Below, piece by piece: positions 50,767 to 61,697 of a stretch of DNA of 64,000 bases. Each line of letters starts with the position of its first letter. The stretch's first letter is position 1. The notes under the pieces are model-generated. The model saw only the letters and a list, made by a program, of their open reading frames with translations. It did not search any database and was not told the DNA's origin. The position numbers and the translations under genes are program-made. Source of the DNA: Streptomyces sp. V3I8 (GTDB taxonomy: Bacteria; Actinomycetota; Actinomycetes; Streptomycetales; Streptomycetaceae); contig NZ_JAUSZL010000002.1 in assembly GCF_030817535.1 (NCBI RefSeq), positions 8,432,001 to 8,496,000 on the forward strand, in the 5' to 3' direction.

Positions 50767-53700
50767 GAGACTTTCTCTCCTACCCAGCGGGCGAGTTCGA
50801 GAGGGCTGAGGGCGGCGACGGGCATGCCCGCGGCGACGAGTTGTCCGGCGACGCCGGTCGAGTACCGGGGGCGGCCGGTGTCGTCCAGGCTCGCGCAGCC
50901 GAGCACGTGGCAGCCCGCCCCGACAAGGCCGCGGACCTCGGCGAGCAGGCCACCGATGGGGTAGCCCTCCTCGAAGTCGCTGACGACCACGACGAGGGTG
51001 CGGGACGGCACGGTGACGAGCTCACGGGCGTGCCGCAGTCCCGCGGCGATGTGGGTGCCGCCGCCCACACTGACCTCGAGCAGCAGCGACAACGGGTCGT
51101 CGACATGACCGCTGAGGTCGATGACCTCCGTGGAGAAGGCCAGGAAGTGCGTGGACAGGGTCGGGACCCCGGCGAGGACCGAGGCCGTCAGGGCGGCCCA
51201 GACCGTGGAGGCCTCCATGGAGCCCGACACGTCGGTGACCAGGATCAGCCGCCAGTCCGCGGCGCGTCTGGCGCGCGAACGGAAGACGGGGTGCTCCGGA
51301 ATCACCTGGACGGTGCCGTCCGGGCCGCGGCGCGCGGTCGCGAGGTTGGCGCGCAGCGTGCGGTTCAGGTCGAGACCGCCGCCGGGGCGCCGGCTCGGGC
51401 GCGGCAGGGTCGTGCCGTGCAGCGCGGGACGCAGGCGCGTGGCCAGTTCCCGGGTCAGCGCCTCGACCAGTCGGCGGACCAGCGGACGCAGGGCGGCGAG
51501 CCGTGCCTCGGGCAGCCCTCCCGCGTGCCGGAGCACCGTGCGCAGCAGGTCGACGGAGGGCCGCACGCTGTCCGGGTCCAGCTCGGCGAGCACGTCCTTG
51601 CGGCCCGCCGAGGCGGCTGCCGCCAGTACCTCCTCCCGGACACCGGGCCCGAACAGGGCGGCCAGTTCCTCGGACCATTCACGCACCCCGGGGTACGGAG
51701 CCTCACGGCCGCCGCCCGTACCGCGCGGGCCCCGCCCGGCCAGGTCGCCCCTGCTGCCCTCGCCGCGTCCACTGCCGTACAGCTCGTCCAGCGCGGTCGC
51801 CAACGCCGCTGCCCGGCCGGGCAGTCGGTCCGTACGACGGCCGAGGACGAGCCGCCAGCGGTCGGCGGGCGCGAGGACGTGCTCCTCGGGGATCCGCGCG
51901 GCGGCGGTTTCGCGCGCGGTCTCCTCCGCGGGCGCGGGGCCGCCCTCCTGCGGCGGAGGCAGCAGGCCCAGCGTGCGCAGGGCGGCCCGGGCCGCGAGGT
52001 CGGCGCCGGTCCAGGTGGCGAGCGCGGCGGGATCGACGCCGCCGGTGTCGCTCAGGCGTGTGGTGGCGAGGCGCTCCTCGACGGTGTCGAGGAGCCGGTC
52101 GCGGGCCGCGGGACTGAGGGCGTCGAAACCGCCCCGGAGCGCGGGCAGCCGTTCGAGCAGGTGCCGGTCGGGCATCTCGGCCACGCGGTTGAGCAACGGC
52201 TCCAGAGCGGGAGCCGCCGCCTCCAGCAACGGGCCCGCGGCGGTCAGCACTCCCGCGAGACGACCGGTGAGGGCGGACCTGGCCTCGGGGGTGACGGCTG
52301 CGTCGACCCACGACGCGATGCGGTCGCCCAGCGCGCGAGGGTCTTCGTGGCCGAGGAGTACGCGTACGGCTCCGGCGGCGCCGCGCATCAGCGGGGAGCC
52401 GTCGGCGGCCAGCCGGGCGAGTGCGCCGGCGAGCCGTATGCCGCCCAAGGGGTCGGCCCGGTGGGCGAGTTCGAGCAGGGCGTGCGCGTCGTCGCGGTCC
52501 TCGGAACCCGTGAGCCCGTCCACCTGCCGCACCGCCGCGGCGGTCAACAGCTCGGCCACGGCGGTCACCGTGGAGGTACGTCCCCCACCCCCGTCCCCGT
52601 TGTCGGCCTTGTCGGCTCTGTCGGCTCCGTCGGCGTCGTCGGCGTCGAGGCCTGGTACGTGGCCCGCCCGCAGCCGGTCCAGCAGGGCCAGTCCGGTGAG
52701 GAGTTCGGGCAGAGTGGCGGTCTGCGGCAGGACCTCGCGGACGTCGGCGAGGCGTTCGTCGGTGAGCGCGGGCAGGCCGCACTCGGCCGCCTGCCGGAGG
52801 CCGTGCAGGGTCTGCGCGGCCGTGGACCCGCCCTCGTCCCGCTCCACGCGCCGGCGTTCACGCAGCAGACCCTCGGCGGCCTGCGCGGGGGTGACTCCGC
52901 GGACACCGGCCGCGGTCAGCATGGCCGCCGTGGCGGGCGTCCAGCGCACCTCCCAGCGTGAGGTCAGGGCCTCGGTGCCGCCGGCGCCGACCACCTCCTC
53001 GGCCTGCGCGTACGGCACACCGCACACGGTCAGGCGCTGCAGCAGGAGCTCACGGCGCCGGTCCAGGCCGGAGCGCAGCGGATCCAGCCGCAGGTCCCGG
53101 GCGGCGGAGCCGGTGCTGTCGGGCCCGGGGAGCCGCAGCTCCGCCAGCTCGGCCTCCACCGCCGGAGCGAGTCCGCTGCGGGGCGCGCCGGGTGCCGGGC
53201 GGCCGCCACGCGCCCCCACGAGCACCCGTTCCATCGCCCGTGCGACGGCCCGGCCGCGCCCGTACGGCTCACCCTGCGCGAGGACGGTCTGCACCGCCTC
53301 CACCAGTTCGCCCCGGCCGGCCGCGGGCAGTCCGCGCAACCTGGCGAGGTCTCCCGCGAGCCGGCTGATCTCCCGGGCGTCGGGAGGACCCGAGGGGTGG
53401 CCCTGGGCGCGCAGTTCGGCGCAGATCCGCACGGCCGCCCGGGTCAGGGCCTCCTCCAGGGCCGCCGGGTCGCCCGCCGCGCGCAGGACCAGGTGCTGCC
53501 ACTCCGGGTCCCGGATGCCCGCCGGATAGCCGGACCGCTCGTCGAGGAGCGGGTAGGTGTACGGGATGAGGGACGTCGTCCAGGCCGGGGCGCCGGTGTC
53601 CGCAGGCCCGGGGGCGGACAGCCGGGCCTGCGCACCGGCGTCCGAGGACGCCGCCGACACCGTGGACACCGTGGACGCCATGGACGCCGCGGATGCCGCC

Positions 53701-54449
53701 GGTGCCAGCGCCGGGGCGTGGAAGGCGCCGACGACCACGGCGGCGCGTTCACCGTTCGCGGTGGCGGTGGCGATCCGGGTCCGCATCCACTCCTCGCGCC
53801 GCAGGTCCAGCTCGGGCACACCGCCCGAGGCCGCCGCGTCCTCGCGCAGCGCCCAGCCCGTCAGGAGGGCGGCCCGCCGCAGCGCCTCGGGCGGTGAGCC
53901 GGGCGCGGCGGTCTCGACCAGACGGTCCCAGAGGTCGTCACCGGTACGCCCCGTGAGCCGGGTCCGCAGCGCGTCGGCGAGCCCGGCGGAGGACCGGTCC
54001 GCACCGGCACCGGCACCGGCACCGGTACCGGCACTGTCACCGGCGCCCGGGGCCGGGTCCCCGGGAGCGTGCCGTGCGGCGCCCCACGCCCGGTCCGCGA
54101 GCGGCAGGTCGCACGCGACGACCGGCACGTCGTGCCGGGCGGCCCAGCGCACGGCGGCGAGTTCGGGGGAGAAGTCGGCGAACGGGTAGAAGGCCGGACC
54201 CCGCCCGCCGCCCCCGTCGCGGGGGGCGGCGGCGAGGGCGACCGGGGCCCGCGTCTCCTCGTGGCCCAGCCAGGGCAGCCACTCCTGCATCTCGTCGGGG
54301 AGCTCGACGAGCAGCACGTCCGGCCGGGCCGCGGTCAGCAGCGCGGGCACGGCCGCGGCCAGGGACGGCGCGTGGTGCCGTACGCCGATGAGGTAGGGCG
54401 CCGCGGGGTCGGTCAGGGCCGCCACGGCTTCGTCGGGGGAGAGGGGCAC
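50763..54449 (-). CDS. DUF5682-like protein fused to a C-terminal VWA domain
   Basis: A 1228-residue fusion. The N-terminal half begins YLIGVRHHAPSLAAAVPALL, DVLLVELPDE and FYPFADFSPELAAVRWAARH, matching the DUF5682 family, whose GVRHH...ELP pattern recalls ChaN/TraB-like enzymes. A long helical Ala/Leu/Arg-rich middle follows (about residues 350-900). The last 170 residues are a von Willebrand A domain with a complete MIDAS: DVSGSME, GGGTHIAAG and SDFEEG. VWA proteins are the usual substrates or adaptors of MoxR ATPases. I chose the GTG at 54449, which lies five bases beyond the AAA+ stop and has GGAGG upstream; an ATG at 54485 is possible. Confidence 0.85.
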
Positions 54450-54454
54450 GGTGG

Positions 54455-55627
54455 TCAGTCCTCCAGGACGGTGCGCAGGTCCCACAGGGTGCGCCAGGTG
54501 GCGGAACCCTGTTCGGCGCGGCGCCTGACAGGGCCGTCCCAGTAGCCGCGCAGCCGCGCCGCGTCCGCGGGGTCGTCCTTGCGGACCACGCCCAGCAGAT
54601 GTCCCGGCAGCAGGCCGAGCACGTCACGGTCGCCGGGGAAGTAGGCGGCGGCGAGCCCCAGCGCGCCCGCCACGGACACCGCCTCCGCGGTGCTCATCAC
54701 GGTGGAGGGCCGCTCGACCTCCCAGCCCTCCGCGGACCGGCCCTCCCGCAGGTCCCGGAAGGCGGTGACGAGGGCTTCCAGCACGGCGTCGTCGACCTGG
54801 AAGGCCGCTCCGGACCGCTCGACCGCGGCGCGGGCCTGACCGCGTACGAGCGCGGTCTCGGCGTCGAGGTCCGTGATGGGGCCGACGGTCTCGAAGTTGA
54901 ACCGGCGCTTGAGGGCGGCCGACATCTCGGAGACCCCCTTGTCGCGGAGGTTGGCGGTCGCGATGAGGCAGAACCCGGGCGCCGCGTGGGCCAGCGCGTC
55001 CTCGCCGCCCGCCAGTTCCGGTACGGCGATGCGGCGCTCGGAGAGCAGCGACACCAGGGCGTCCTGGACCTCGGGCAGGCAGCGGGTGACCTCCTCCACC
55101 CGGGCGACGGCCCCGCGGGTCATGGCGGTCAGCACGGGCGAGGGCACGAGGGCCTGCCGGCTCGGTCCCTGGGCCAGCAGCAGGGCGTAGTTCCAGCCGT
55201 ACTTCAGCTGGTCCTCCGTCGTGCCCGCGGTGCCCTGGACGACCAGACCGCTGGTGCCGCAGACGGCGGCGGACAGCAGCTCGGACAGCATGGACTTGGC
55301 GGTGCCGGGCTCGCCGACGAGCAGCAGCCCGCGCTCACCGGCGAGCGTGACGACGCACCGCTCGACCAGGGCGCGGTCACCGACGAACTTGCCCCCGACG
55401 ACGAGGCGCCGCGGCACGCCCTCGGGCACCTCCGCGCCGTCGGGCAGCCGCAGGGCCCGCCCGTCACTGCCCATGACGAACGTGACGACGGCGCGCGGGG
55501 TGAGCCGCCACGCCGGAGGGCGCGGCCCGTCGTCGTACGCGGCGAGGAAGGCCAGCTCGGTGGCGTGCAGATCCTCGGGCGGGGTGATCTGGCGGCCCGC
55601 GGCGGGGGCCGGGGTGGTGGTGGTCAT
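54455..55627 (-). CDS. MoxR-type AAA+ ATPase
   Basis: A 390-residue single AAA+ ATPase. Walker A is GEPGTAKS (about residue 106), the Walker B position reads GAVARVEEVTRC, the sensor 1 strand is FCLIATANLRDKG, and the arginine-finger/sensor region has MSAALKRRFNFE. This is the MoxR/dynein-like pattern (compare CbbQ, RavA). The ring would remodel a partner through the VWA protein encoded next, whose gene begins five bases after this stop codon. The gene starts 46 bases after the 1683-residue protein. An acidic Glu-Glu replaces the usual Asp-Glu of Walker B, still fit for catalysis. Confidence 0.92.
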   Translation of the reverse strand: MTTTTPAPAAGRQITPPEDLHATELAFLAAYDDGPRPPAWRLTPRAVVTFVMGSDGRALRLPDGAEVPEGVPRRLVVGGKFVGDRALVERCVVTLAGERGLLLVGEPGTAKSMLSELLSAAVCGTSGLVVQGTAGTTEDQLKYGWNYALLLAQGPSRQALVPSPVLTAMTRGAVARVEEVTRCLPEVQDALVSLLSERRIAVPELAGGEDALAHAAPGFCLIATANLRDKGVSEMSAALKRRFNFETVGPITDLDAETALVRGQARAAVERSGAAFQVDDAVLEALVTAFRDLREGRSAEGWEVERPSTVMSTAEAVSVAGALGLAAAYFPGDRDVLGLLPGHLLGVVRKDDPADAARLRGYWDGPVRRRAEQGSATWRTLWDLRTVLED

Positions 55628-55673
55628 CGGTGGTCCGTCCGGTGGAATGGTGAGATCGCGGTGGGTGAGGTCG

Positions 55674-58600
55674 TCATCGGCGGCGGCCCTTGCGGGTGGC
55701 GCGGGTGGTGAGCTGCTCGTAGGCGGGCACGTCGGCCTCCTGGACGCGCTGCCAGGCGCGGGCGAACAGGTCGGGCAGCGGGAGGAGGGGCACGGCGCGC
55801 GTGTTCGCGCGGACCGGGTAGAGGCCTTCCTTCCAGGTCTCCACCGGCAGCGCGGGGGACTTGAGGTCGCGCCAGCCGCAGGGCAGGAAGAGGGTACGCC
55901 CGGCGCGCGGCCGCTTCGCCTCCACGACCAGGCCGGTGGCGGCCAGTTCGGTGCGGGCCTTCTTCAGCCGGGCGGGCTTCCAGCCGGTCCAGCGGGCGCA
56001 GTTGCGGTCCGTCGGATCGGGCAGGGCCAGCAACTGGAGATGGAGCGCCGCCGCGTCCGCGCTCAGCCCGTGGGCCCGGGCCACCTCCGCGACCAGCGCG
56101 GGAGCGACGACGGTCGGGTCCTGCGCGTACCCGGTGGGTGCCTCGGGGGAGAGACCGGCCGCCAGCGCGCGGGCGAGTTCGTCGCCGAGGACCGCGCGCA
56201 GTGCCCGGAGGCCGCTGTCGCGCTCCGGCCCCACCAGGCCCGCCAGCAGCCCGAGGACCGCGTCGTCCGGACCGGTGAGGACGGCGGGACGCAGCAGGAC
56301 GGTCTCCCGGTCGCCGTACGAGGGCCGCAGTACGAGAGCCTCCCCGACGGGCGTCGAGCCCTGTGCGTCGGCGCCCCCGGTGGCCGGCAGGCCGTACGCC
56401 TTGCGCAGTTCGGCCGCCGTCGAGCCGCCCTTGTCCGTCCACTCGACGTCGAGGTCGAGCAGCAGTCCGGGGTCGGTGAGCCGGCGCCGCAGGGCGGCGA
56501 GGCCCTCGGGCAGGGACGCGCGCAGCGGGTGCCCGTACGGCAGGGCGTAGGCGAGCGAGGCCAGGGAGTCGACGGCACGGGTCAGGTCGTACCGTCCCGG
56601 CAGCGCCGCGGGGTCCGCCGCGACGAAAGCGCCGTCCTTGTCCGGCCGCTGGACCGTGGTGCGGCTGATCCAGGGGGTGAGCGCCGGGTTGAGCACGGCT
56701 TCGGCGGATCCGGCGGGCAGACCGGCGAGGTCGACCGCGAGGTCCTCGGGCAGGCGGACGAAGGAACCGAGCCGTTCGGCCCACACCCGTCCCGCGGCCG
56801 CGATGTCGGGCCCGGTCGTCCACAGGTCCGCGGGGTCCTCGGGCAGCAGGGCGGCCAGGAGCGCGCAGACGTCCTCCCGGCCGAGCGTCGACAGACGGCC
56901 GTTGCCCAGGGCCAGCTGCTGGGGCCTGAGCCCGATCGTGGTGCGCACCTCGGCGCCGGGGTTCTGCGGACGCGCGGCGAGCAGCACCGCGGCCTGGACG
57001 GGACCCAGTCCTTCGCGGGTCGCGGCGACGAACGCGGCGGGCGCCTCCGGCAGCCAGGGTGCGACGCCCTTGTCGCGCACCAGCCGGGCGAAGGCGGCGA
57101 GCCCGTGCTCGGGGAACGCGGCGGGCACCGCGGTCGCCTCCTCCAGCGTGAAGTGGGCGACGGCACCGAACGCGCCGGACGGGTCGTGGTCGAGGGCGAG
57201 CCAGCTGACCCGGTCGTACCCGGCACTCCGGCAGCCCAGGACGACCACGGTGCGGCCGTCGCGGCGCAGCACCTGGCCGACCCGCTGCCGCTGGGTGCGC
57301 CGGTTGTACGGCTGCTGCTGCCCGTCCTTGTCGTACGGCTCGCTCAGCAGGACCTCGCGCAGCCCGTGGCCGGGTGTGGCCAGAGGTCCTTCGGCGACCG
57401 CCTCGAACAGCAGGAGCAGTGCCTCGCGCTCGGCGTCGGTCACCACGGGCGCGGCGGCCCGGTAGGCCAGCGGCCGCAGGACGGTCAGGAGCGAGGTCCA
57501 CACCGAACCCATGCCGGGGATCGTGCGCTCCTCGCTGCGCCATCCGTCGCGCAGGGCGCCTGTCCGTACGGGGTCGGGCAGGGGCTTGCCGTCGGCGGGC
57601 CGTCCGGACAGCACGTGGTTCACGGCCCGGATCTGGCGCAGCGTGGTCCACGCGTTGTCGCCTCCCCACCAGCCGCCCAGTTCGGCGATGCCGCCGGTGG
57701 CCGCGCGCAGGGTCCGGTCGTCGCCGTGCCGGGGGCGGTGGTCCGCGAACATCTCCTCGTCGCGCCGTGCTTCCGACGGCTTCCTCTCGGCCGGCGGAGC
57801 CACGAACGCGGCCGCCGAACCGGTGAGCTGGAGCGACGCGCGGACCAGGGCGGACACGCCGGTGAGCAGCCGCTCGTCGGTGAGGCCGGGCAGGGCCGCC
57901 GACACGGCACGCCGGACGAAGTGGTCCGCCGCCGGGACGACGGGCCCGCCGTCGGCGGCCTTCGCGTCGGAGCCCCCCGCCGCGACGATCAGTGCCTCGC
58001 GCTCGGCCAGCGCCGCGGCCGCGGCGGCCAGCACCTCGGCCGCCGTCCCGTCGGTGAGGGTACGCAGCACGGCGGACGCCCGCTCGTCCCGGGGACGCAG
58101 CGCGTGCCAGAAGGCGATCGGCGGCACGAGCCGGGTGCCGGCCGCGAACTCCCCGCCCCGCTGACCGGGCATCACATGGCCGACCTCACCGGTGGCCGAG
58201 AGGTCGTCGGCGGCCAGCAGCGAGACGCGCTGGTGGCGTTGTACCGCGACGGGCTCGGCGCCTCCGGGCAGTCGCAGCGCACCGAGGGGGGTGGCGAAGC
58301 CCCGGTCGCCGTCCGGGCGCAGGGTGACGGTCCGGCCGTCCGGTGTGCCCGCGGTCGTCCTGGCGTCGGCTCCCGTGCCCTGCGAGCGCACCCAGCGGCC
58401 GAGCACCGTGCCGTCGGTGCCGAACGGGCTGTGTTCCAGGCCGGGTTGCAGCGGCAGGACCTCACACCTGTGCTGCAGCAGCGTGGCGTCCTCGCGGATG
58501 CCCGACCGCAGGAAGGCGGGCAGGGACGCACGGCCGTGGGTCCCGGTGGCCGGGTCGTACTCCAGCCAGACCTGCTGACGGCCCTGCCGGCCCTGGCGCC

Positions 58601-60725
58601 AGCAGGTCGTGCCGTCACCGATGACGGGACGGCCCGCCGGCAGCACGGTGTCGCCGGCGTGCAGTGTGCGCCCGCCGGTGGCACGGCCGCCGCCGGACAG
58701 CGGAACGGAGGGGGCACCGGCGTCGTTGCCGTACCAGCGCGGCAGCTGCTCGCCGCCGAGGGTGAACACCTCGGACGGCCGCGCCGACCAGTAGCCGTAC
58801 TGCGTGCTGTCCTGGCGCCACATCACGAGCAGTTCGCCGTCGGTGTGGCGGAACTGCGGCTGCGTCCAGCGGTCCAGCTCGACGGGCAGGCGCAGGTCGT
58901 GCTCGAGGAGCACCTCGTCCGGGCCGACGACGACGACCTTGTGCCCGCGGGAGAGGATCAGCGCGGGCCAGGCCTCGGTCAGGCGGAGCTCGTCGTCGGG
59001 CTTGCGGGCGGTGTCGCCGTCCAGGATCCGCAGCCCCTCGTCGAGGGCGGGCCAGCCCAGCTCGTCCAGGATGCCGGCCCGCAGCGTGCGGCCCAGCAGC
59101 GGCGCGACCCGGTGCTCCGCGACGCGTGCGACCGCCCGCGGACCGACCCGGGCGGCGACCGGCCGGAAGGGGCGCAGGCGCTGGAGCGCCGCGCGGGCGC
59201 CGGGCAGGCCCGTCGCCGCGTCCAGCGTCCCGGCCACGTCGTCCAGCCACTCGCGCAGCACGTCGTTCAGCACGGGATGCGCGGCGATGCTCTCCAGCAG
59301 GCCGGAGGAGAGGGTCCGGTCACCGCTCAGCGCACCCATGGCCCGGAGCAGCAGGCTCCGGTACCGCGGATCCGCGGCGGTGGCGGACAGGTCGCGCCCA
59401 CCGGGCCGGCGCTCACCGAACCAGCGGTCCAGGGGCAGCTGGACCGGCTGGTCGGTGTCGGGCAGCACCAGGGGAATGCCCTGCGCCACGCACAGGTCCA
59501 GCAGGTCGAGGTCGGCGCCGGCGCGCCAGCGCCCGGTGAAGAGGTCCACGGGCCGGCCGTCGGCACGCAGCCGGGGCCCCATCCGTTCGACGAGCCGCAG
59601 GGTGAGCGGGGAGCGTCCGCAGACCACGGCGCCGTGCTTGCGGTGGGCGGCCCAGCGGGTGAGCCAGTCCGCGGCGTCGACGCCGGCGGTCCCGCCGTCG
59701 CCGCCGGGGCCGGTGTCCTCGCCGGTGAGGAGGCGGTCGGCGCCGGCCTCCGAGAGGAGCGTCAGCCAGAACTCGTCGTTCTTCCCGTCGCGGCCCAGAC
59801 CGGTCGGCATGATCTCCAGCAGCCGGGTCCGCACGGCCGGCCGCCGCTCGCCCAGGACGGAGAGCGTGGCCCGGTAGGCAGTCCAGAAGGAGGCGGGCGC
59901 CCGTACCGCGGCCGGCGAGGCGACCAGCTCGGCCACGAACGCGCACTCCTCGGTGACCCGGTCCAGCCCGGCGGCTTTGATCAGGCCGCGGGCGTCCTGC
60001 GGCAGCGACGCGTACGGCGGCATACCGGCCGCGCACCGCTCCACGCACAACTGCCGGAACTGTGCCCACGCCGCGGCGGGGTCGAGTCGCTGGGACAGGC
60101 CCCTCACGTGTTCCTTGAGCGCCTTGACCGTCAGCGCCCCGGCGAAGGCGAACTCCAGGAACACGGCGCGCTGCCGCTCCTCGTCGACGGCCAGCGCGTG
60201 GACCCGCTCGGCCTCACGGGCCTTGCCGAAGAAGGTGGCGGCGTACGTCGTGTTCTCGGACCGGAGGAAGACCCGCGCGGCCTGCTCGTAGAAGGTGGGC
60301 AGGAAGTGCGGCACGGCCCGGCCGAGCCGCTCGCCGAGCGCTTCGAAGCCCTCCTTGGCGGTGCCGGGGCGGGACTTGGCCTGGCGCGCGAGCCGCTCGA
60401 CGTCCTTGACCAGCGCCAGCGCGTGGTGCCCGTTGGCAGGGTCGTTGACCAGCGCCCAGGCGGGGAAACCGAGGGTCTCCCGGCGCACCTGCCCGACCTC
60501 GGGGGTCTGCGGTTCGCGGACCAGGCCGAGGAACTCCAGGGCCAGGTCCTCGGCCTCGCCCAGGGTGCCCGGCACGAGCCGGACGGCGAGCCGGCCGTCC
60601 AGCGCCGGATGCGTGTAGGTCCGTACGGTGAGCGTGTCGGCGTCCTCGCCGGTGGTGGTGCCCACGGGCAGGACGGCGCCGGCTTCGAGCAGCGCGGCCG
60701 TGGTGGGGTGTGCGTACGTCGTCAT
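55674..60725 (-). CDS. 1683-residue protein of unknown function in the MoxR/VWA operon
   Basis: A very large soluble protein that I cannot assign. The first 400 residues are helical (EQAARVFLRSENTTYAATFF, LKEHVRGLSQRLDP). Residues about 540-820 are strand-rich with repeated short motifs (VVVVGPDEVLLEHDLRL, GELLVMWRQDSTQYGYW, CWRQGRQGRQQVWLEYD), which would fit a beta-propeller. The C-terminal third returns to helices and ends with a basic tail TTRATRKGRRR; ARWTGWKPARLKKARTELA near residue 1560 may be a winged helix. Its ATG overlaps the stop of the DUF4132-like gene (60722-60725). Third-position GC is high throughout, so it is a genuine gene despite long antisense frames. Confidence 0.8.
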   Translation of the reverse strand: MTTYAHPTTAALLEAGAVLPVGTTTGEDADTLTVRTYTHPALDGRLAVRLVPGTLGEAEDLALEFLGLVREPQTPEVGQVRRETLGFPAWALVNDPANGHHALALVKDVERLARQAKSRPGTAKEGFEALGERLGRAVPHFLPTFYEQAARVFLRSENTTYAATFFGKAREAERVHALAVDEERQRAVFLEFAFAGALTVKALKEHVRGLSQRLDPAAAWAQFRQLCVERCAAGMPPYASLPQDARGLIKAAGLDRVTEECAFVAELVASPAAVRAPASFWTAYRATLSVLGERRPAVRTRLLEIMPTGLGRDGKNDEFWLTLLSEAGADRLLTGEDTGPGGDGGTAGVDAADWLTRWAAHRKHGAVVCGRSPLTLRLVERMGPRLRADGRPVDLFTGRWRAGADLDLLDLCVAQGIPLVLPDTDQPVQLPLDRWFGERRPGGRDLSATAADPRYRSLLLRAMGALSGDRTLSSGLLESIAAHPVLNDVLREWLDDVAGTLDAATGLPGARAALQRLRPFRPVAARVGPRAVARVAEHRVAPLLGRTLRAGILDELGWPALDEGLRILDGDTARKPDDELRLTEAWPALILSRGHKVVVVGPDEVLLEHDLRLPVELDRWTQPQFRHTDGELLVMWRQDSTQYGYWSARPSEVFTLGGEQLPRWYGNDAGAPSVPLSGGGRATGGRTLHAGDTVLPAGRPVIGDGTTCWRQGRQGRQQVWLEYDPATGTHGRASLPAFLRSGIREDATLLQHRCEVLPLQPGLEHSPFGTDGTVLGRWVRSQGTGADARTTAGTPDGRTVTLRPDGDRGFATPLGALRLPGGAEPVAVQRHQRVSLLAADDLSATGEVGHVMPGQRGGEFAAGTRLVPPIAFWHALRPRDERASAVLRTLTDGTAAEVLAAAAAALAEREALIVAAGGSDAKAADGGPVVPAADHFVRRAVSAALPGLTDERLLTGVSALVRASLQLTGSAAAFVAPPAERKPSEARRDEEMFADHRPRHGDDRTLRAATGGIAELGGWWGGDNAWTTLRQIRAVNHVLSGRPADGKPLPDPVRTGALRDGWRSEERTIPGMGSVWTSLLTVLRPLAYRAAAPVVTDAEREALLLLFEAVAEGPLATPGHGLREVLLSEPYDKDGQQQPYNRRTQRQRVGQVLRRDGRTVVVLGCRSAGYDRVSWLALDHDPSGAFGAVAHFTLEEATAVPAAFPEHGLAAFARLVRDKGVAPWLPEAPAAFVAATREGLGPVQAAVLLAARPQNPGAEVRTTIGLRPQQLALGNGRLSTLGREDVCALLAALLPEDPADLWTTGPDIAAAGRVWAERLGSFVRLPEDLAVDLAGLPAGSAEAVLNPALTPWISRTTVQRPDKDGAFVAADPAALPGRYDLTRAVDSLASLAYALPYGHPLRASLPEGLAALRRRLTDPGLLLDLDVEWTDKGGSTAAELRKAYGLPATGGADAQGSTPVGEALVLRPSYGDRETVLLRPAVLTGPDDAVLGLLAGLVGPERDSGLRALRAVLGDELARALAAGLSPEAPTGYAQDPTVVAPALVAEVARAHGLSADAAALHLQLLALPDPTDRNCARWTGWKPARLKKARTELAATGLVVEAKRPRAGRTLFLPCGWRDLKSPALPVETWKEGLYPVRANTRAVPLLPLPDLFARAWQRVQEADVPAYEQLTTRATRKGRRR

Positions 60726-61576
60726 GCCGCCTGCTCCTCGTCCTCGATGTCACGCCCGGCGAACAGGGAAGCCGCCATGCGCATGCCCTCCGACCAGGCC
60801 ACGGGCCCCACCTGACCGAGCGTCAGGACCCGGCCCGCGCCGTCGGTCCACATGAGGGGACCCGTCTCGGTCTCCTCGTAGCCCTCGTGGTCGCCGATCC
60901 AGACCCGGGCCTCGATGCCGCGCGAGTCCTCCCGCACGGGACAGACGGCGTTGCCGCCGCGCACGCGGTAGCCGAGCTGGGTGGCGCGGCCCTGCAGGAA
61001 GCGCAGTTGCCTGAACGCGCCGCCCGCGTGGTCCTCCACGGAGGTGGCCTCCGCGTCGACGGCGGCGGGGCGCCGCCACACCTCGCGGAAGAGCTGCTGG
61101 GCCCGCTGTCCGACGCCGAGCTCGACGGCGAACTCCCGCAGTTCCTCCAGGTCGTCGAGGAGGACGGGGTGCGGAAGGCGGACGAGCTCGGGGGTGATGC
61201 GCACACTGTCCCCGTCGAGGTCGACCAGACCGAGTCCGCGGTCGAGGTCGGCGTCCCGGAGGAATCCGGCCACCTCGTCGTCCGGACCGGTGACGACGAG
61301 GTCGCGCAGGGCGCTCTGCCAGGCGGGATCCGGCCACACCCGGGCGAGGACGGCGAAGGGCACCGGGAGCGAGCGCACCATCCACTTCTCGACGTCGGCG
61401 AGACACTGGCGCTCGTGCCGTTCCAGCCACTCGGCGAGCTGCCGCAGTCCGACGACCGCCGGATCGTCCGCGAGTTTGGCGGGCACGGACTTCAACCGCC
61501 GCCCCGCGGCGTTGCGGCACACCACTTTCCCGCCGTCGAGACCGACCTCGTAATCACCGGCCGTGACCCACCCCAT
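60722..61576 (-). CDS. DUF4132-like protein, first gene of the MoxR/VWA operon
   Basis: A 284-residue soluble protein resembling the C-terminal DUF4132 domain of MolR-type proteins. Features: GDYEVGLDGGKVVCRNAAGR at the start, the helix ALADVEKWMV-type segment (QCLADVEKWMVRSLPVPFAV), SALRDLVVTG, ELVRLPHPVLLDDLEELREF, and a C-terminal part with GAFRQLRFLQGRATQLGYRVRG. DUF4132 has no proven function. It begins the operon at an ATG preceded by GGGGAGG. TTGATCAA (about 61598-61605) upstream is a palindrome in the probable promoter region. Here the domain stands alone rather than fused to a long N-terminus. Confidence 0.75.
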   Translation of the reverse strand: MGWVTAGDYEVGLDGGKVVCRNAAGRRLKSVPAKLADDPAVVGLRQLAEWLERHERQCLADVEKWMVRSLPVPFAVLARVWPDPAWQSALRDLVVTGPDDEVAGFLRDADLDRGLGLVDLDGDSVRITPELVRLPHPVLLDDLEELREFAVELGVGQRAQQLFREVWRRPAAVDAEATSVEDHAGGAFRQLRFLQGRATQLGYRVRGGNAVCPVREDSRGIEARVWIGDHEGYEETETGPLMWTDGAGRVLTLGQVGPVAWSEGMRMAASLFAGRDIEDEEQAA

Positions 61577-61697
61577 GAGTGCCTCCCCGCACTTCGTTGA
61601 TCAAGTGACGGGAACTCTAGGGGAGGCCACTGACAACGCCTGGATCGAGCCCACCAGGCACGGGAAGGCAGGGCGGACCGGGCCGCCGGCGGTGCGC

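Noticed and set aside
55221..60815. Open frame of 1864 codons on the plus strand
   Set aside because: It is antisense to the MoxR and 1683-residue genes; its product is low-complexity Gly/Arg/Gln with no fold, a typical GC-rich shadow.
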